A DNA stretch of 38,922 nucleotides, taken from positions 1 through 38,922 of the forward strand of contig JANXZW010000059.1 in assembly GCA_025355305.1 (NCBI GenBank). The letters run 5' to 3'. This stretch comes from Actinomycetes bacterium (GTDB lineage: Bacteria > Actinomycetota > Actinomycetes > Nanopelagicales > Nanopelagicaceae). Every line of letters begins with the position of its first letter. Position 1 is the stretch's first letter. Position numbers and translations under genes: made by a program. Below, in pieces: positions 17,056 through 23,950 of the stretch. The notes beneath the pieces are model-generated. The model made no database searches. It saw only the letters and a list, made by a program, of their open reading frames with translations, and was not told the DNA's origin.

Positions 17056-17729
17056 TTTGGGGCTCGCTGGAAGTACATCGCCGGCAAGAGCGTAATCGTG
17101 CAATAAAGGTCTCTCTCACGCTCTTCCTTGCATTTTTAATAGTGACCGAGCAGGTATTGACCAAGGGCTATCTCTATCGTTTCGATCACCGCATAAAGGC
17201 GATCAAACATCACACCTTCCGCGGGATGTCTAGTCACGTACTCCTTGCCTTGGATGATCTAGGTTTGCGGAGCTTGACGGCCACCTGCTTGCTAGTGACA
17301 GCCGTCTTGATTGCCTATAGATATAGATCTTGGCGCCCGATTTACTTCTCCGTCGCAGCGCTCCTATTGCTCAATGGGGTCGTAGGTATTGCAAAGATTC
17401 TTTTTGGACGTTCTAAACCGCGCCTCAACCTCGATATTTATCACAGCGGGGTCGTTGGTTCCTATCCAAGTGGACATTCATCCAACGCGCTTTTGACCTG
17501 GGGAGCTCTTGCATATCTTCTCTACCGATACACAAAGTTCTTTGCACGACGCTTCATCACTCTGTACTCACTCGTTGGGCTTGTTACAGCGACAGTCTGC
17601 TTAGTCTCGTTGATCCGAAATACGCATTGGTTGAGCGATCTTATTGGGGGAGTGTTCCTTGGGGGCTCGATTCTTGTCTTTCTGATAGCAGCGGATCGTG
17701 CTTGGCCTTCTGAGAGGCAACTCTCGTGA
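17052..17729 (+). CDS. PAP2-family membrane phosphatase with degenerate motifs
   Basis: The 225-residue protein has about six hydrophobic segments (residues 20-37, 75-92, 97-115, 143-158, 168-187 and 197-213) and the PAP2 signature in order. Motif 1 is Lys115-x6-Lys122-Pro123 where KxxxxxxRP is usual. Motif 2 is PSGH at 139-142. Motif 3 keeps His192 and Asp196 in NTHWLSDLIGG, but the phosphate-binding Arg expected six residues before His192 is Ser186, with an Arg at 189 instead. Family members dephosphorylate undecaprenyl pyrophosphate or phosphatidic acid at the membrane. Given the substitutions, activity is uncertain. ATGA and GTGA overlaps couple it to glmS and acpS, which suggests a link to envelope precursor supply. 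Confidence 0.82.
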   Translation: MIWGSLEVHRRQERNRAIKVSLTLFLAFLIVTEQVLTKGYLYRFDHRIKAIKHHTFRGMSSHVLLALDDLGLRSLTATCLLVTAVLIAYRYRSWRPIYFSVAALLLLNGVVGIAKILFGRSKPRLNLDIYHSGVVGSYPSGHSSNALLTWGALAYLLYRYTKFFARRFITLYSLVGLVTATVCLVSLIRNTHWLSDLIGGVFLGGSILVFLIAADRAWPSERQLS

Positions 17730-18070
17730 TTGAAGGAATTGGTATTGATGTTGTTGATATCGCGCGCTTTCAGGAGTCACTTGAACGTACCCCCGCACTG
17801 AGGGAGCGGCTCTTCACAGAGCGCGAGGCTGCGCTAAAGATTTCTTCGTTGGCGGCGCGATTTGCTGCCAAAGAGGCGCTTGTCAAAGCCCTTGATGCAC
17901 GCGATGTATTCACTTGGCACGACGCTGAGGTGATTAACGCAGAATCTGGAAAGCCTGCCTTCCAATTCAAAGGAGCATTGGCAGTTCGAGTTCAAGGCCA
18001 ACGAGTACATCTAACTCTCTCGCACGATGCTGGGATAGCTTCGGCGATGGTTGTAATTGAGAGAATTTGA
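17726..18070 (+). CDS. acpS: Holo-[acyl-carrier-protein] synthase
   Basis: AcpS transfers 4'-phosphopantetheine from CoA to acyl carrier protein. The 114-residue length is that of the small homotrimeric type. The Mg-binding Asp8 is in IGIDVVDIARF, and the second signature is RFAAKEALVKAL with Glu50. The start is GTG 17726 in a GTGA overlap with the upstream membrane phosphatase gene. acpS next to alr is common in actinobacteria, but the nnrE (NAD(P)H-hydrate epimerase/dehydratase) gene that often stands between them is absent here. alr begins 1 bp after the stop. Confidence 0.95.
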   Translation: MIEGIGIDVVDIARFQESLERTPALRERLFTEREAALKISSLAARFAAKEALVKALDARDVFTWHDAEVINAESGKPAFQFKGALAVRVQGQRVHLTLSHDAGIASAMVVIERI

Positions 18071-18071
18071 G

Positions 18072-19178
18072 ATGCGCGCCTTCGTTCAGATTGACCTATC
18101 TGCAATAGCCGAGAATATTGCGGAAGTTCGTTCTCGGATCGATTCCACAGTTTTGGCCGTAGTCAAAGCAGATGCCTATGGACACGGCTTGATTCCAGTG
18201 GCGCGTACGGCGATCGAGTCTGGCGCTACTTGGCTCGGAGTTGCGCTCCTTGAGGAAGCGATCTCGCTGCGAGATGCGGGGATTGAAGCTCCACTTCTTG
18301 CCTGGTTAACGCCGCCGCACGAAGATTTTGAGCGCGCTCTGCAACTCAACATTGATCTTTCTGTCTCTTCCATCGAACTCTTTGAAGAGATCTTGGGATG
18401 CGCAGGTCGCTTAGGCATCAAGCCTCGCCTGCACTTTGAGGTGGACACTGGGATGCGTCGCGGTGGAGTGTTGGGGGAGTGGACCGAATTTCTTCAATAT
18501 GCACTGGATAACCGTGAGCGATACTCCCTTGTCGGACTCTGGTCGCACTTTGCCCGTGCCGATGAACCTGACTCAGATTTCAGTTCAATTCAAGAAGAAT
18601 CCTTCCATCAAAAGTTAGTGGAGCTCAATGGCGCCGGGTTGCGACCAGAAATTGTGCACCTCTCGAACTCTGCCGCCGCTCTCACGCGCCAGAGCGCTCA
18701 CCTTTCAATGGTTCGACTTGGAATTGCTATGTATGGACTCTCCCCCGATGTGAAGGAGATGGGAGGGGCTTCCACTTTCAATCTCCGCCCCGCTATGTCG
18801 ATTAAGGCACAACTACATTTAGTAAAAGATGCCAAGGCGGGGGATGCAGTTGGTTATGGAGGCGCTGAGGTGTTAACCCATGACACCAAACTTGGGGTGG
18901 TTGCGATGGGTTATTCTGACGGACTTCCGCGTTCTGCCTCAAATAAGGTGGGCGTCGCATTCGATGGGCAGCGCGCTGCGCTTGTGGGGCGTATTTCGAT
19001 GGACCAATGTGTAGTTAACCTCGGTCCCGACTCAAGAGCGCAAGCTGGCGATTTCGTAACGGTTATGGGGAGCGAAGGCTATTCGATTGATGAATGGGCG
19101 GCAGCTGCGCAGACTATTAATTATGAAATAGTGACACGGATTGCCTCTCGAGTACCTAGAATCTACCAACTTAAGTAA
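18072..19178 (+). CDS. alr: Alanine racemase
   Basis: Alr interconverts L- and D-alanine for peptidoglycan and uses pyridoxal phosphate. From ATG 18072 the protein has 368 residues. Lys32 in AVVKADAYGHG is the PLP-binding lysine and Tyr281 in AMGYSDGLPR is the second catalytic base. GRISMDQCVVNLG and the C-terminal NYEIVTRIASRVPRIY are also typical. An in-frame TTG at 18057 would add five residues and overlap acpS, but GAGAG at 18059-18063 favours the ATG. Only 25 bp separate it from the ABC transporter genes, so they could be co-transcribed. Confidence 0.96.
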   Translation: MRAFVQIDLSAIAENIAEVRSRIDSTVLAVVKADAYGHGLIPVARTAIESGATWLGVALLEEAISLRDAGIEAPLLAWLTPPHEDFERALQLNIDLSVSSIELFEEILGCAGRLGIKPRLHFEVDTGMRRGGVLGEWTEFLQYALDNRERYSLVGLWSHFARADEPDSDFSSIQEESFHQKLVELNGAGLRPEIVHLSNSAAALTRQSAHLSMVRLGIAMYGLSPDVKEMGGASTFNLRPAMSIKAQLHLVKDAKAGDAVGYGGAEVLTHDTKLGVVAMGYSDGLPRSASNKVGVAFDGQRAALVGRISMDQCVVNLGPDSRAQAGDFVTVMGSEGYSIDEWAAAAQTINYEIVTRIASRVPRIYQLK

Positions 19179-19203
19179 GACTCAACGATGAGGAGTGGTA
19201 ATC

Positions 19204-19971
19204 ATGCAGAGCTCCACTTCGTTGCGCATGGAGAAGGTCACGGTCGACTTTGGCGGATTGCGCGCTCTCTCTGAAGTTTCGATCGAGATTCACTCTGGCG
19301 AAGTCGTTGGAATAATTGGACCAAATGGCGCAGGAAAGACCACGCTCTTCAATGTCTTAAGCGGACTTGTTACCCCGGCCAGCGGCTCTCTCTTTATCGG
19401 TGGTCAACCCCGCGAGTGGCCACGCTCTCATGAGCTAACAAAGTTAGGTCTCGCGCGTACCCTGCAGGGCGTTGGACTATTTAGTGAGTTATCCGTGATA
19501 GAGAATCTTCTTGTAGGAGCCACCCATCTCAATCGCCAAAATTTTCTTCAAGCACTTCTTGGTTTGAAAGCGCGCTCAGAAGATTCGATGCGGGAGCGGA
19601 TTGTCGAAATCCTTGGCGACTTTGGTATTGCTGATTATGCGGAGTTGTCGGCCGCGGAACTACCGTATCCAGTATCAAAACGCGTAGCACTTGCTAGAGC
19701 CTTTATCAGCGAGCCCACCACGCTTCTTCTTGATGAACCGGCTGGTGGTTTGGGTGTTGAAGACATCGTATGGCTCAAGGATTTCGTCCTGCGCTTTCGT
19801 GCGCAGCGTTCAGTATTACTCGTCGAGCATCATATGGATCTCATTATGAACGTTTGTGATCGAATCTACGTTCTTAATTTCGGTCAACTTATTGCCCACG
19901 GGACACCAGAGGAAATTCGCAATGATCCTGCGGTAATTACCGCCTACCTTGGTACTGGAGCGACACAGTGA
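19204..19971 (+). CDS. livG: Branched-chain amino-acid-type ABC transporter ATPase (LivG-like)
   Basis: This ATPase subunit belongs to a HAAT-family importer. From ATG 19204 (255 residues; AGGAG 8 nt upstream) the Walker A loop GPNGAGKT is at residues 39-46, Walker B is TLLLDEPAGG, and the H-loop is VEHHMDL. The C-terminus ends AYLGTGATQ, close to the LivG-type AYLG tail. The ABC signature, normally LSGGQ or LSYGQ, is replaced by LPYPVSKR before VALARAF. Such divergence is tolerated in some LivG relatives, with the partner ATPase supplying the canonical motif. A GTG at 19195 would add three residues. GTGA overlap couples it to livF. Confidence 0.92.
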   Translation: MQSSTSLRMEKVTVDFGGLRALSEVSIEIHSGEVVGIIGPNGAGKTTLFNVLSGLVTPASGSLFIGGQPREWPRSHELTKLGLARTLQGVGLFSELSVIENLLVGATHLNRQNFLQALLGLKARSEDSMRERIVEILGDFGIADYAELSAAELPYPVSKRVALARAFISEPTTLLLDEPAGGLGVEDIVWLKDFVLRFRAQRSVLLVEHHMDLIMNVCDRIYVLNFGQLIAHGTPEEIRNDPAVITAYLGTGATQ

Positions 19972-20684
19972 GCAGCGGCCTCATCGTGGAGAATTTCACA
20001 GTTAATTACGGAGCGGTTAGCGCAATTCAGGATATCTCCTTTGATGTTGCCCCCGGCGAACTAGTCGCGCTGATTGGTGCAAATGGTGCTGGCAAGAGCA
20101 CCTTGTTGCGCGCTCTTAGCGGATTAGTTGCCCCCGTACAGGGGAGTGCGAGTTGGAATGGTTACTCGCTTAATGGAAAGAAGCCCGAGGATCTGGTCCG
20201 ACAAGGGATCGTTCACGTATGTGAGGGTAAGTCCGTAATTCCAGAGCTAAGTGTCGCTGAGAATCTAGCACTCGGTGGAATTTGGCGTCGCGATAAAGCC
20301 GATGTTCTCGCTGCCCGAGAGGAATCCTTATCAATTTTTCCGGCGCTCGCCTCGCGCCTGCAGCAACGTGCCGACTCTCTCTCTGGAGGGGAGCGTCAAA
20401 TGCTTGCTATCGGGCGGGCACTGATCTCTCGCCCAAAGCTCCTATTGCTTGATGAGCCATCCCTCGGCTTGGCACCTCTGGTCATTGAAGAAATCTTCAA
20501 GGTTATTGATCGCCTTCGCCGTAAATTGGGCCTTACCGTTCTGTTGGTGGAGCAGAATGCTGTGAGCGCGCTCCGTATCGCCGATCGAGGATTAATACTT
20601 AACTTGGGGGCTCTTCTCACCAGTGGAACACCCGATGAGTTAATGGCCGATCCTCAGCTACGCACCGCTTATCTGGGTATCTAA
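19968..20684 (+). CDS. livF: Branched-chain amino-acid-type ABC transporter ATPase (LivF-like)
   Basis: This is the second ATPase subunit, 238 residues. Walker A is GANGAGKS at residues 37-44, the signature LSGGERQMLAIGRAL is canonical, Walker B is LLLLDEPSLGLAP and the H-loop region is LLVEQNAVSAL. LivF proteins typically have the EPSLGLAP motif and end in AYLG, as here (TAYLGI). The GTG start lies in a GTGA overlap with livG, and the stop overlaps the permease ATG by one base. It is likely the catalytically competent partner of the divergent LivG-like subunit. Confidence 0.94.
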   Translation: MSSGLIVENFTVNYGAVSAIQDISFDVAPGELVALIGANGAGKSTLLRALSGLVAPVQGSASWNGYSLNGKKPEDLVRQGIVHVCEGKSVIPELSVAENLALGGIWRRDKADVLAAREESLSIFPALASRLQQRADSLSGGERQMLAIGRALISRPKLLLLDEPSLGLAPLVIEEIFKVIDRLRRKLGLTVLLVEQNAVSALRIADRGLILNLGALLTSGTPDELMADPQLRTAYLGI

Positions 20685-21574
20685 TGTTTATCGATACATT
20701 ACTTATCGGGATAAGTAGCGGTGCCATTTATTCGCTGATGGCTCTGTCTCTGGTACTCGTTTGGCGATCCACTCGAATCGTGAATTTTGCACAATCTGGT
20801 CAAGCGGTCTTCTCCACATACATTGGATATGAGATAGCCGTTCGAGCCCACGACTATTGGATTTCGCTACCTCTGGCAATTATTTTCGGGGCACTTCTAG
20901 GTTCTCTCGTGGATCTCCTTTTTATGCGTCCATTGTTGCGTAGGGTGAAAGATGGTCCGATTGCGGAGATAGCTCCAGTAATTGCCACCCTTGGATTGCT
21001 CGGACTTCTACAGAGTTTGTTGGGCTTGATTTGGGGAAATGCATTTTTACAGTACGCCTCGCCACTCTCAGCAAAGGGATTTACATTTGGTAGTCACACC
21101 GTTCCTTTCTCACCGCAGAATTTATTTATTGTTCTTGCGAGCTGCGCTGTGCTTGTAATCTTCGGCTTCATTTTCAAATACACAAACCTGGGTCTGGCTC
21201 TGCGTGCCGCTTCATTCCAACCCGAGATAGCTCAGCTCGCAGGAGTACGAGTGAGTCGAGTCCGGAATATTGGTTGGGCATTTGCGGGTGCTACAGGTGC
21301 GCTAGCGGGTGCTGTCATTACGCCAACTGCAACGCTCTCACCCAACTCTCTGGATCTCCTCTTCGTCTCCGGATTTATCGCGGCGGTTATCGGGGGATTA
21401 GACTCACTCGTTGGGGCAGTTGTTGGTGGCCTCGTTCTTGGAATTGGCTTCTCATTTATTCTGCAGTACATCGCAGGCTCAGTGACCTTCCTTGTTGGCT
21501 TTATTATTTTGATGGTTGTCTTACTGATTCGGCCCCGTGGAATTTTTGGCCGCGATGCAGGTAGACATGCGTAG
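20684..21574 (+). CDS. livH: HAAT-family ABC transporter permease (LivH-like)
   Basis: The 296-residue integral membrane protein belongs to BPD_transp_2. Hydrophobic segments run through nearly the whole length, beginning with LLIGISSGAIYSLMALSLVLVW. The sequence VNFAQSGQAVFSTYIGYE corresponds to the LivH motif usually written NFAHGE-M-GAY, here with Gln-Ser in place of His-Gly. The C-terminal FVSGFIAAVIGGLDSLVGAVVGGLVLGI is the conserved ATPase-contact and last-helix region. Substrates of the family include branched-chain amino acids, amides and urea. The start overlaps the livF stop. Confidence 0.92.
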   Translation: MFIDTLLIGISSGAIYSLMALSLVLVWRSTRIVNFAQSGQAVFSTYIGYEIAVRAHDYWISLPLAIIFGALLGSLVDLLFMRPLLRRVKDGPIAEIAPVIATLGLLGLLQSLLGLIWGNAFLQYASPLSAKGFTFGSHTVPFSPQNLFIVLASCAVLVIFGFIFKYTNLGLALRAASFQPEIAQLAGVRVSRVRNIGWAFAGATGALAGAVITPTATLSPNSLDLLFVSGFIAAVIGGLDSLVGAVVGGLVLGIGFSFILQYIAGSVTFLVGFIILMVVLLIRPRGIFGRDAGRHA

Positions 21575-22568
21575 TCGCCGTTTTTCTCCGCGCCAGAGCG
21601 CTCTGCTTCTCTTCGCGCTCGGTATCGCACTGCTCGCTGCGAGCAGAGTTGTCGATGAATTGAGAACTTACCAAGGCGCACAAGTCGCTGTGTATGTGAT
21701 CGCAATTGCTTCGATAGTTTTGTTAACCGGTTACTCGGGGCAGATTTCACTAGGACATGGCGCAATCATGGCCCTGGGTGGTTATGGTGCGGCTCTCTCC
21801 TTCACCCTCTGGAATTTTCCTTTCGCGCTCGCCATTCTCTTCGGGACTCTTGTCGGGTCGGTCGGTGGTTTTATCTTGGGAGTGGCAGCGGCTCGACTAT
21901 CTGGGCCCTATCTGGCTGGTTCAACTCTTGCGCTAGCGGTTGGTCTTCCAACGCTCGCCGATCAATTCCACATTCTCGGTGGAGAGCAGGGTTTGAACTT
22001 TGACATCGGGGACCCTCCCCATTGGATGCAAAAATTGGGGGGCGATAACTTCACGCAGTACAAGTGGTTCTTTTGGATCACCACGAGCTTTGCTTTAGTG
22101 GTCATTTGGGCTATAACAAATTTGTTACATTCAAGTTATGGTCGTAACTGGAAAGCAGGAAGAAATAACGCGGTGGCAGCCGGTTTGGCTGGCATAAATA
22201 TCTCACAGGGAAAAATTTTGGCTTTCACTGTGAGTTCGGGGCTGGCAAGCCTTTCTGGCGCTCTCTTTGGTCTACTTCTTGGATTGGTGACCCCTACTGC
22301 CTTCCCTTTATCGCTCTCTTTCGCAATAGTTACTGGTGCTGTTCTTGCCGGAGTTGGCTCTCTCACGGGTAGCATTCTGGGCGGTGTAGTTCTCGTTGCC
22401 ATCCCCGAACTCTCTGGTGCTCTAGCAACGCACTTAGGGGGTTCACAAAAGATGACAGCAAATCTACCTGGCCTCCTCATGAGTTCGTTGCTGATCGTTG
22501 TGGTTCTCTTCATGCCACACGGAGTACGCATAGGCAAATTTGGACGGCAGCAGCAAGCGAATAAGTAA
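21567..22568 (+). CDS. livM: HAAT-family ABC transporter permease (LivM-like)
   Basis: This is the second permease, 333 residues from ATG 21567. It has LTGYSGQISLGHGAIMALGGYGAAL, the classic LivM motif, near residues 60-85, and FSLSFAIVTGAVLAGVGSLTGSILGG-like sequence near the C-terminus, with nine to ten hydrophobic segments. A GTG at 21537 would add ten residues and a 38-bp overlap with livH. The ATG at 21567 has AGG 5 nt upstream and an 8-bp overlap, and gives the more usual N-terminus. A 71-bp gap separates it from the binding-protein gene. Confidence 0.9.
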   Translation: MRSRRFSPRQSALLLFALGIALLAASRVVDELRTYQGAQVAVYVIAIASIVLLTGYSGQISLGHGAIMALGGYGAALSFTLWNFPFALAILFGTLVGSVGGFILGVAAARLSGPYLAGSTLALAVGLPTLADQFHILGGEQGLNFDIGDPPHWMQKLGGDNFTQYKWFFWITTSFALVVIWAITNLLHSSYGRNWKAGRNNAVAAGLAGINISQGKILAFTVSSGLASLSGALFGLLLGLVTPTAFPLSLSFAIVTGAVLAGVGSLTGSILGGVVLVAIPELSGALATHLGGSQKMTANLPGLLMSSLLIVVVLFMPHGVRIGKFGRQQQANK

Positions 22569-22639
22569 GATTTGTTTCAAAACTAAATGGTGAAATCTCC
22601 GCAAGCATCTCCTGGACTACCCTCGACGAAAGGAAGTAT

Positions 22640-23950
22640 ATGCTCGTTCAAAGTCGCACGAAGCGCAGAAAGTTAGTGATCGGCTTGGTGGCAGCCGCCA
22701 CCCTGCTCGTTAACGCCCTGCCTGCTCATGCTATGAATCTCTATAAGCAAGATGGCGTGACCTCATCCACCATCACCTTGGGGATTACTTCTCCACTCAC
22801 TGGTGCTGCAGCTCCTGGATATAACAAGGTGCCGTATGCCATGCAGGCTTACTTCAATTACGTCAATGACAATGGCGGCGTCAATGGGCGCAAAATTAAA
22901 TTAATCATTAAGGATGATGCTTACAACCCAGTGTTAGCAAAGTCGGTCACAAATGACTTAGTACTGCAAAATAAGGTACTGGCTATTGTTGGCTCACTCG
23001 GCACTGCGGAGAACGAAGCAACCACTCGTTTCATCAACGATCATCGAATCCCACGCCTCTTTGTAAATACCGGTTATAGCGGATTCGCAGATGCATCTAA
23101 ATATCCAACAACCTATACAGTTCTTCCCTCCTACGTGATGGAGGCAAAGGTCATGGGGCAGTACCTGCAAGAGAATTTCGCTGGAAAATCTCTTGCCATC
23201 ATCTATCAGGACGATGATTTCGGTGCAGATGCATTGAAGGGCTTTGCAATAGCCGGAACAAAATTTGTTGCAAAGATTCCTTACGCAAGTGGTTCGCAAG
23301 CCGATCCCACGGTTGTAGGAAAGTGGATCTCTGGACTTGCTCAAGCCAAGCCAGATGTAACAATTATGTTCGGAGTCTCCTCGGCAACAGCCGCCGCTCT
23401 GGGTGGCGCCTACAAGGCTGGTTTTAAAACGCAGTGGCTCTTAGGTTCAGTCGGTGGCGATGGCACAACCATTGCAACCGTCGCTGGTCCAACGGCACTT
23501 GGGTTGCTCTACGGCGCGATCGGTGCCTCATTTTTGCCAGCACCTTCTGATTCTACCGACCCTTACGTGGCGCAGTTCCAAGCAATTAATGCGCAGTACA
23601 ACGCCGGAGTCGCATTCGATAACAACGTCTTGCAGGGCATGAATACCGCCATGTTGACCGTTGAAGCGTTGCGAGCCGCGGGATCGAAATTGACCCGTGC
23701 TTCTCTTCTCAAGGCGATTGCAAAGAGTGGATCTACTTTCGCTTCTGCTGGCTTCGCCCCTCTTGGGTACAGTGCAACGAGTCATGTCGGCTACAACGGC
23801 TACTGGTTTGGTACCTACGGCCCAACAGGAGCCATCAAGCCTGTCGGCGGCTCTTACACCCTATACACAACTGATTCAGGCTCTGGCGCAGTAGTCAAAA
23901 CAGTAAGCAAGCGTCCAGCTTTGCCAACGAAGGGATTGCCGAACAACTAA
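22640..23950 (+). CDS. livK: Secreted ABC transporter substrate-binding protein (LivJ/Peripla_BP_6 type)
   Basis: The 436-residue protein has a signal peptide with a likely cleavage after Ala31 (LPAHA), then a type I periplasmic binding fold. Fold signatures are ITLGITSPLTGAAAPGYN, YFNYVNDNGGVNGRKIKLIIKDDAYNP, LAIVGSLGTAENEAT and IYQDDDFGADALKGF. It should capture the substrate for the LivFGHM-like importer. There is no lipobox cysteine near the cleavage site, unlike most binding proteins of monoderm bacteria, and the N-terminus has KRRKLV, a twin-arginine-like pair. The substrate cannot be deduced. AAGGAAG precedes the ATG. Its TAA overlaps the ATG of the secreted hydrolase gene. Confidence 0.92.
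   Translation: MLVQSRTKRRKLVIGLVAAATLLVNALPAHAMNLYKQDGVTSSTITLGITSPLTGAAAPGYNKVPYAMQAYFNYVNDNGGVNGRKIKLIIKDDAYNPVLAKSVTNDLVLQNKVLAIVGSLGTAENEATTRFINDHRIPRLFVNTGYSGFADASKYPTTYTVLPSYVMEAKVMGQYLQENFAGKSLAIIYQDDDFGADALKGFAIAGTKFVAKIPYASGSQADPTVVGKWISGLAQAKPDVTIMFGVSSATAAALGGAYKAGFKTQWLLGSVGGDGTTIATVAGPTALGLLYGAIGASFLPAPSDSTDPYVAQFQAINAQYNAGVAFDNNVLQGMNTAMLTVEALRAAGSKLTRASLLKAIAKSGSTFASAGFAPLGYSATSHVGYNGYWFGTYGPTGAIKPVGGSYTLYTTDSGSGAVVKTVSKRPALPTKGLPNN

Noticed and set aside
18057-18071. TTG 18057 as the alr start
   Set aside because: ATG 18072 begins at the conserved RAFVQIDLSAIAEN and has GAGAG at 8 nt, whereas the TTG lies within the acpS end without a ribosome binding site.
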